Shown here piece by piece: positions 41,209-45,946 of a stretch of 45,946 nucleotides of DNA (position 1 is the stretch's first letter; each line of letters opens with the position of its first letter). The stretch comes from Proteiniphilum sp. UBA5283 (lineage in GTDB: Bacteria; Bacteroidota; Bacteroidia; Bacteroidales; Dysgonomonadaceae). The notes under the pieces are model-generated. The model did not search any database and had not been told where the DNA came from. It saw only the letters and a program-made list of their open reading frames with translations. Location of the stretch: assembly GCA_002408485.1 (NCBI GenBank), contig DHSP01000026.1:15430-61375 (forward strand). Reading direction: 5' to 3'. The translations under genes and the position numbers were made by a program.

Positions 41209-43074
41209 ATGAGCAATAGAGAAGACAAATACAGAGCCTCGTCGGGAAAGAAGGAGAACCTGCGCAGCGCGACCAGCACGCAGGGCCGGCTGATGGCGGG
41301 GGCCCGCGCGCTCTGGCATGCTAACGGGATGACCCGCGAGCAGATGGGCAAGCCCATCATTGCCATTGCCAACTCCTTTACACAATTTGTGCCGGGCCAT
41401 GTGCATCTGCACGACATCGGACAACTGGTAAAAAAAGAGGTGGAGAAGCTGGGTTGCTTTGCCGCGGAGTTCAACACCATTGCCGTGGACGACGGCATCG
41501 CGATGGGGCACGACGGGATGTTGTACTCACTGCCTTCCCGCGACATGATTGCCGACTCGATAGAGTATATGGTGAATGCGCACAAAGCCGATGCCCTGGT
41601 CTGTATCAGCAACTGCGACAAGATCACGCCCGGCATGCTGATGGCCGCCATGCGGCTCAACATCCCTGCCATCTTCGTATCGGGGGGACCCATGGAGGCC
41701 GGAAAGATAGGTGAGGAGCAGATCGACCTGATTGATGCCATGATTGAGTCGGCCGATGAAAATGTATCAGACGAACGGGTGGCCCAACTGGAAGTGTCGG
41801 CCTGTCCCACTTGTGGCTCCTGCTCGGGCATGTTCACCGCCAACTCGATGAACTGCCTGAACGAGGCAATCGGATTGGCGCTCCCGGGCAACGGAACCAT
41901 CCTGGCTACCCACGTGAACCGCAAGCAGCTGTTTGTGAAGGCGGCAAAGCAGATTGTGGAAAATGCAACACGTTATTACTTTGAGGGCGATGAGTCGGTG
42001 CTCCCGCGCAATATTGCCACGCGTGAGGCATTTCTGAATGCCATGACGCTCGATATTGCCATGGGAGGCTCCACCAATACCATCCTCCACACGCTGGCCA
42101 TAGCCCGGGAGGGGGAGATCGATTTCCATCTGGAAGACATCGATGCCTTGTCGCGGCGTGTACCCTGCATCTGCAAGGTGGCGCCCAACTCAAAAAAATA
42201 TCACATCCAGGATGTGAACCGTGCGGGCGGCATCATGGGGATCCTGGGTGAGCTGGCCAAGGCAGGGCTGGTGGACACCTCGGTCTGTCGTGCGGACGGG
42301 CTTACCCTGGCGGAAGCCATTGAAAAATACGACATCACCAAAGCCGAGCCTTCCGAAGAGGCAAAGAATATCTATACCTCTGCACCCGGAAACCGCTACA
42401 ACCTGGTGATGGGGTCGCAGGATGCACGGTTCAAAACGCTGGATGCCGACCGTGAAGGAGGCTGTATCCGTGACGTGGAACATGCTTATACGAAAGACGG
42501 CGGACTGGCCATCCTGAAAGGAAACATTGCCCTCAACGGTTGTGTGGTGAAGACCGCCGGCGTGGACGAAAGCATCTGGAGATTTAGCGGCAGCGCCAAG
42601 GTATTCCAGTCGCAGGACGATGCCTGTGCGGGCATATTGAACGGAAAGGTGGTGGCCGGCGATGTGGTGGTGATCGTGTACGAGGGACCCAAAGGAGGCC
42701 CCGGTATGCAGGAGATGCTTTATCCCACCTCCTACATCAAAGCGAAACATCTTGGGGCCGCGTGTGCCCTGATCACCGACGGACGCTTTTCGGGCGGCAC
42801 ATCGGGCCTTTCCATCGGCCATATCTCACCCGAGGCGGCTGCGGGAGGCAATATTGGCCTGGTGCGTGACGGCGACATCATTGAGATTGACATCCCCAGC
42901 CGCAGCATTAATCTGAAGATCAGCGATGCAGAACTTCAGCAAAGAAGAGAGCGGGAAGAAGCGAAAGGAGAGGACGCCTTCCGTCCGGTACGTGACAGAA
43001 AAATATCGAAAGCATTAAAGCTTTATGCGCACTTTGTGAGTTCGGCTGACAAGGGTGCTATACGAATTATATAA
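41209..43074 (+). CDS. ilvD: Dihydroxy-acid dehydratase
   Basis: Iron-sulfur enzyme for the last common step of valine and isoleucine keto-acid synthesis. The 621-residue product is close to the E. coli type. It has NSFTQFVPGHVHL (55-67), the metal-site CDK (136-138) in ISNCDKITPG, the cluster motif CPTCGSCSGMFTANSMN (199-215) and DGRFSGGTSGLSIGH near the end. The length is normal. It is separated from ilvB by about 100 nt of AT-rich sequence. Confidence 0.96.
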   Translation: MSNREDKYRASSGKKENLRSATSTQGRLMAGARALWHANGMTREQMGKPIIAIANSFTQFVPGHVHLHDIGQLVKKEVEKLGCFAAEFNTIAVDDGIAMGHDGMLYSLPSRDMIADSIEYMVNAHKADALVCISNCDKITPGMLMAAMRLNIPAIFVSGGPMEAGKIGEEQIDLIDAMIESADENVSDERVAQLEVSACPTCGSCSGMFTANSMNCLNEAIGLALPGNGTILATHVNRKQLFVKAAKQIVENATRYYFEGDESVLPRNIATREAFLNAMTLDIAMGGSTNTILHTLAIAREGEIDFHLEDIDALSRRVPCICKVAPNSKKYHIQDVNRAGGIMGILGELAKAGLVDTSVCRADGLTLAEAIEKYDITKAEPSEEAKNIYTSAPGNRYNLVMGSQDARFKTLDADREGGCIRDVEHAYTKDGGLAILKGNIALNGCVVKTAGVDESIWRFSGSAKVFQSQDDACAGILNGKVVAGDVVVIVYEGPKGGPGMQEMLYPTSYIKAKHLGAACALITDGRFSGGTSGLSIGHISPEAAAGGNIGLVRDGDIIEIDIPSRSINLKISDAELQQRREREEAKGEDAFRPVRDRKISKALKLYAHFVSSADKGAIRII

Positions 43075-43178
43075 TATTTCTCTATTTTTTATCAACGATT
43101 TCGTTTGGCTAAATGTGCAGTAGACAAATTTATTTCAATCGTCTGAATTTAGCGAGCAATTAATTGAGTGTACCTATT

Positions 43179-44945
43179 ATGAACAAAAATAATCAGACTC
43201 CGGCAACCATTTCCTCTCCCGATAAGAGAGAGCAGGAAAAAGAGATTATTTCGGGCAGTGAAATACTGATCCGATCGTTGATCGCGGAAGGTGTGAACAC
43301 GATGTTCGGGTATCCGGGCGGTGCCATCATGCCTGTTTTCGATGCCCTTTATGATCACAAGCACGAGATCAAACACATTCTGGTGCGTCACGAACAGGGT
43401 GCTGTACATGCAGCGCAGGGCTATGCACGCGTATCCCACAAAGTGGGTGTGGCGCTTGTTACGTCGGGCCCCGGTGCTACCAATACCATTACCGGCATCA
43501 CCGATGCGATGATGGACAGCACGCCCCTGGTGGTCATCTCGGGACAGGTTGCATCGAGCCTGCTGGGTTCGGATGCATTTCAGGAGGCTGATGTGATTGG
43601 GGTGACGCAACCCATCACCAAATGGGTGTATCAGGTGCGTCGGGTGGAAGATATCGCGTGGGCGGTTTCCAAGGCCTTCTACATTGCTTCGAGCGGCCGT
43701 CCCGGGCCGGTAGTGCTTGATATCGCGAAGGATGCGCAGGTGAACAAGTGTGCCTATTCCTATCAGAAAACCCGCTATCTTCGCAGTTATCTGCCCGTGC
43801 CGGAGGTCGAGGAGGATCATATAAAGATGGCTGCCGATCTCATCAACAGTGCCAAGAAGCCGCTTGCACTGGTCGGCCAGGGAGTGATTCTCGGAAATGC
43901 CGAAGAGGAGCTGCGTTCTTTCCTGGAGAAAGCAGGTATTCCTTTTGGCTCCACCATCCTTGGCTTGTCGGCCATGCCTTCCGATCATCCGCTGAACTTC
44001 GGGATGCTGGGGATGCACGGCAACGTGGCGCCCAACATGATGACCAACGAATGCGATGTGCTGATTGCCATTGGCATGCGTTTCGACGACCGTGTGACGG
44101 GCGATCTGAAGACCTATGCCAGGCAGGCAAAGGTGATTCACTTCGATATTGACCCGGCAGAGATGAACAAAAATGTGAAGACTACCGTGAAGGTAGCGGG
44201 TGATGCCAAAAAAACGCTACCGATGGTGACCGCTCTGCTTGAGAAGCAATCGCACGCAGAGTGGTTGTCGGAATTCAAGCCCCATGTAGAGAAAGAATTC
44301 GACGCCATCATCAAGAATGAACTTTATCCGGAAAACGGAGGAGAAATAAAGATGGGCGAGGTGGTGCACAAAGTGACGGAGGCTACCCACAACAAAGCAA
44401 TTTGCGTGACCGATGTGGGGCAGCATCAGATGATGAGTACCCGTTACTTCAGGTACACTCGGTCGCGCAGCATGGTTACCTCGGGCGGATTGGGGACGAT
44501 GGGCTTTGGCCTGCCTGCGGGCATTGGTGCCCGGTATGGCGCTCCGGACAGGACGGTCTGTATTTTTGTCGGCGATGGCGGGCTGCAGATGACCATGCAG
44601 GAGTTCGGCACCATCATGGAGTATGAACTCGATGTAAAAATTATTTTGCTGAACAACAATTATTTGGGCATGGTGCGTCAGTGGCAGGAGCTCTTTTTCG
44701 ACGAACGTTACTCAGAGACACACCTGAAGAATCCCGACTTCATCAAGATTGCGGATGCTTATCACATCAAAGCACGGAAAGTGACTCAACGTGCGGAGCT
44801 GGATGAGGCCATCGCGGAGATGCTGGCACACAAGGGTGCCTATCTTCTGGAAGTCGTGGTGGAGACGAAAGGCATGGTATACCCCATGATTCCGTCGGGT
44901 GGCTGCGTGACCAATATCATGCTTGGAAACGGACAAACCATATAA
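43179..44945 (+). CDS. ilvB: Acetolactate synthase large subunit
   Basis: ThDP- and FAD-dependent enzyme that makes acetolactate or acetohydroxybutyrate. The ATG at 43179 (MNKNNQTPATISS) was chosen; an in-frame TTG at 43164 is an alternative. The 588-residue product has the catalytic Glu in VRHEQGAVHAAQGYAR, the FAD part GMRFDDRVTGD and the ThDP motif GDGGLQMTMQEFGTIMEYELDVKIILLNNNYLG. An N-terminal extension of about 30 polar residues precedes the usual beginning. Confidence 0.95.
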   Translation: MNKNNQTPATISSPDKREQEKEIISGSEILIRSLIAEGVNTMFGYPGGAIMPVFDALYDHKHEIKHILVRHEQGAVHAAQGYARVSHKVGVALVTSGPGATNTITGITDAMMDSTPLVVISGQVASSLLGSDAFQEADVIGVTQPITKWVYQVRRVEDIAWAVSKAFYIASSGRPGPVVLDIAKDAQVNKCAYSYQKTRYLRSYLPVPEVEEDHIKMAADLINSAKKPLALVGQGVILGNAEEELRSFLEKAGIPFGSTILGLSAMPSDHPLNFGMLGMHGNVAPNMMTNECDVLIAIGMRFDDRVTGDLKTYARQAKVIHFDIDPAEMNKNVKTTVKVAGDAKKTLPMVTALLEKQSHAEWLSEFKPHVEKEFDAIIKNELYPENGGEIKMGEVVHKVTEATHNKAICVTDVGQHQMMSTRYFRYTRSRSMVTSGGLGTMGFGLPAGIGARYGAPDRTVCIFVGDGGLQMTMQEFGTIMEYELDVKIILLNNNYLGMVRQWQELFFDERYSETHLKNPDFIKIADAYHIKARKVTQRAELDEAIAEMLAHKGAYLLEVVVETKGMVYPMIPSGGCVTNIMLGNGQTI

Positions 44946-44972
44946 CCGAGAGCCAAGGCACAAGGTGCAGCA
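44945..44972. repeat. Short, weak 7-bp tract
   Basis: Four heptads (ACCGAGA, GCCAAGG, CACAAGG, TGCAGCA) right behind the ilvB stop. The weakest member of the repeat group. Confidence 0.3.
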
Positions 44973-45048
44973 GTCGCTTACCATAAACGGGAATTTAGTT
45001 TTCAGTTCAGAGATCAGGATTTAAATGCAACAAATCAAATCAACAACA

Positions 45049-45618
45049 ATGGAGGAGAACAAAACATTATACACCATCACCATCTTTTCAGAGAATACGG
45101 TGGGTGTGCTTAATCAGATCACGACCATCTTCACACGTCGACAGTTGAACATCGAGACACTGTCGGTATCTCCATCGGCCATCAAGGGAATTCACAAGTT
45201 TACCATCACCACTTTCTCCGACAGCGAGGAGGTGATGAAGAAGCTGGTGAGTCTCATCGACAAGCGTGTGGATATCCTCAAGGCGTACTACAACACCAAC
45301 GAGGATCTGGTACATCAGGAGCTGGCGTTGTACAAGCTCTCCACGGAGAAGGTGCTGGAACATGGTTCCATTGAGTACCTGATAAGGAAATACAATGTGC
45401 GTATTCTGGAGGTCTCTAAAGACTGTGTGGTGTTCCTGAAGGCGGGACATTATGCTGAGACACAGGGCCTCTTCGATGAGTTGGCGGAAAGCATCGGCGT
45501 GCTGCAGTTTGTCCGTTCGGGCAGGATTGCCATCACCAAATCGAAGGTGGAGCGTCTGAGCGACATGCTTGCCAAACGCGAGCTGGAGAACAAACGATGG
45601 AACGACAAGGAAGATTGA
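45049..45618 (+). CDS. ilvN: Acetolactate synthase small (regulatory) subunit
   Basis: Activates IlvB and gives valine feedback through its ACT domain. The ATG at 45049 (MEENKTLYTITIFSEN) was preferred because the bases before it are A-rich, as usual here; ATG at 45025 would add eight residues. The 189-residue product has the ACT part with VGVLNQITTIFTRRQLNIETLSVSPSAIKGIHKFTIT and the C-terminal small-subunit domain. Length is slightly above the E. coli IlvH form. Confidence 0.92.
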   Translation: MEENKTLYTITIFSENTVGVLNQITTIFTRRQLNIETLSVSPSAIKGIHKFTITTFSDSEEVMKKLVSLIDKRVDILKAYYNTNEDLVHQELALYKLSTEKVLEHGSIEYLIRKYNVRILEVSKDCVVFLKAGHYAETQGLFDELAESIGVLQFVRSGRIAITKSKVERLSDMLAKRELENKRWNDKED

Positions 45619-45692
45619 CAGAAACAATAATTAGTAATATGACCGGCTCTCTTCGTCTTTTGGGGCGGGAGAGAGGATAAATTTTAAAAAAA

Positions 45693-45946
45693 ATGGCAAA
45701 AATGAATTTTGGCGGGGTGGAAGAGAATGTGGTTACCCGCGATGAGTTTCCGTTGAGCAAGGCTCAGGAGGTGTTAAAGAACGAAACAATCGCCGTGATT
45801 GGCTACGGGGTACAGGGACCGGGCCAGTCGCTCAATCTGCGTGACAATGGCTTCAACGTGATTGTGGGGCAGCGCAAGGGCGGTAAAACCTGGGATAAGG
45901 CTGTGGCCGATGGTTGGGTGCCGGGCGAAACGCTGTTTGAGATTGA
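45693..45946 (+). CDS. ilvC: Ketol-acid reductoisomerase, partial
   Basis: NAD(P)H enzyme that reduces and rearranges acetolactate. Only the first 84 codons are in the window; the gene runs off the right edge. The Rossmann motif GYGVQGPGQSLNLRDNG and the following VIVGQRKGGKTWDKAVADGWVPG identify it. It begins 74 nt behind ilvN; that gap has no full gene. As I recall, some Bacteroides place a thioesterase gene between ilvN and ilvC; it is not here. Confidence 0.93.
   Translation, partial: MAKMNFGGVEENVVTRDEFPLSKAQEVLKNETIAVIGYGVQGPGQSLNLRDNGFNVIVGQRKGGKTWDKAVADGWVPGETLFEI

Noticed and set aside
45640..45681. A 13-codon ORF (MTGSLRLLGRERG) between ilvN and ilvC
   Set aside because: Too short, no branched-chain codon run as in the leader before leuA, and no terminator behind it.

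Overview
The window comes from a Bacteroidetes chromosome. It most likely belongs to Bacteroidales, perhaps a Dysgonomonadaceae-type genus; that last step is an inference from general protein resemblance. Supporting signs are promoters of the TTG-N19/20-TAnnTTTG type, few Shine-Dalgarno sequences, a Na+-translocating NQR operon, a DUF5916 protein, a PNGase F-like protein and zinc-free forms of L36 and S14. No mobile element, CRISPR array, tRNA or rRNA gene was seen.

Region 1 (1-18906) is one long translation block on the + strand: rpsL-rpsG-fusA-rpsJ, then the fused S10, spc and alpha gene sets from rplC to rplQ. It includes secY, map, infA, rpmJ and rpoA but no adk. A promoter lies before rpsL and a terminator after rplQ. 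The wider gaps (rpsL/rpsG, rpsJ/rplC, rpmJ side, rpsK/rpsD) carry hairpins, direct repeats or short-period repeat tracts.

Region 2 (18907-26400) is a mixed set of single genes: a DUF5916 outer-membrane-type protein, a type II NADH dehydrogenase, a PNGase F-like secreted amidase on the - strand, a Nif3-family metal protein and a coiled-coil zinc-ribbon protein. An unexplained structured spacer lies between the last two.

Region 3 (26401-32613) is the complete nqrABCDEF operon with its own promoter, a 14-bp palindrome beside it and a terminator. Region 4 (32716-34313, - strand) holds pabB and a short pabC-like gene for p-aminobenzoate synthesis.

Region 5 (34472 to the end) is a branched-chain amino acid operon: leuA-leuC-leuD-cimA-leuB-ilvD-ilvB-ilvN-ilvC (last gene cut by the window edge). 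Before leuA lies what reads as a complete transcription attenuator: a promoter, a 20-codon leader ORF whose residues 7-15 read ILVISILLL, an 8-nt antiterminator segment and a 10-bp terminator with seven Ts. The fourth enzyme matches Leptospira-type citramalate synthase. The operon would therefore supply leucine, valine and isoleucine, with isoleucine made from pyruvate through the shared LeuCD and LeuB enzymes. A leader rich in all three residues fits that job. This attenuator is the most notable find in the window.
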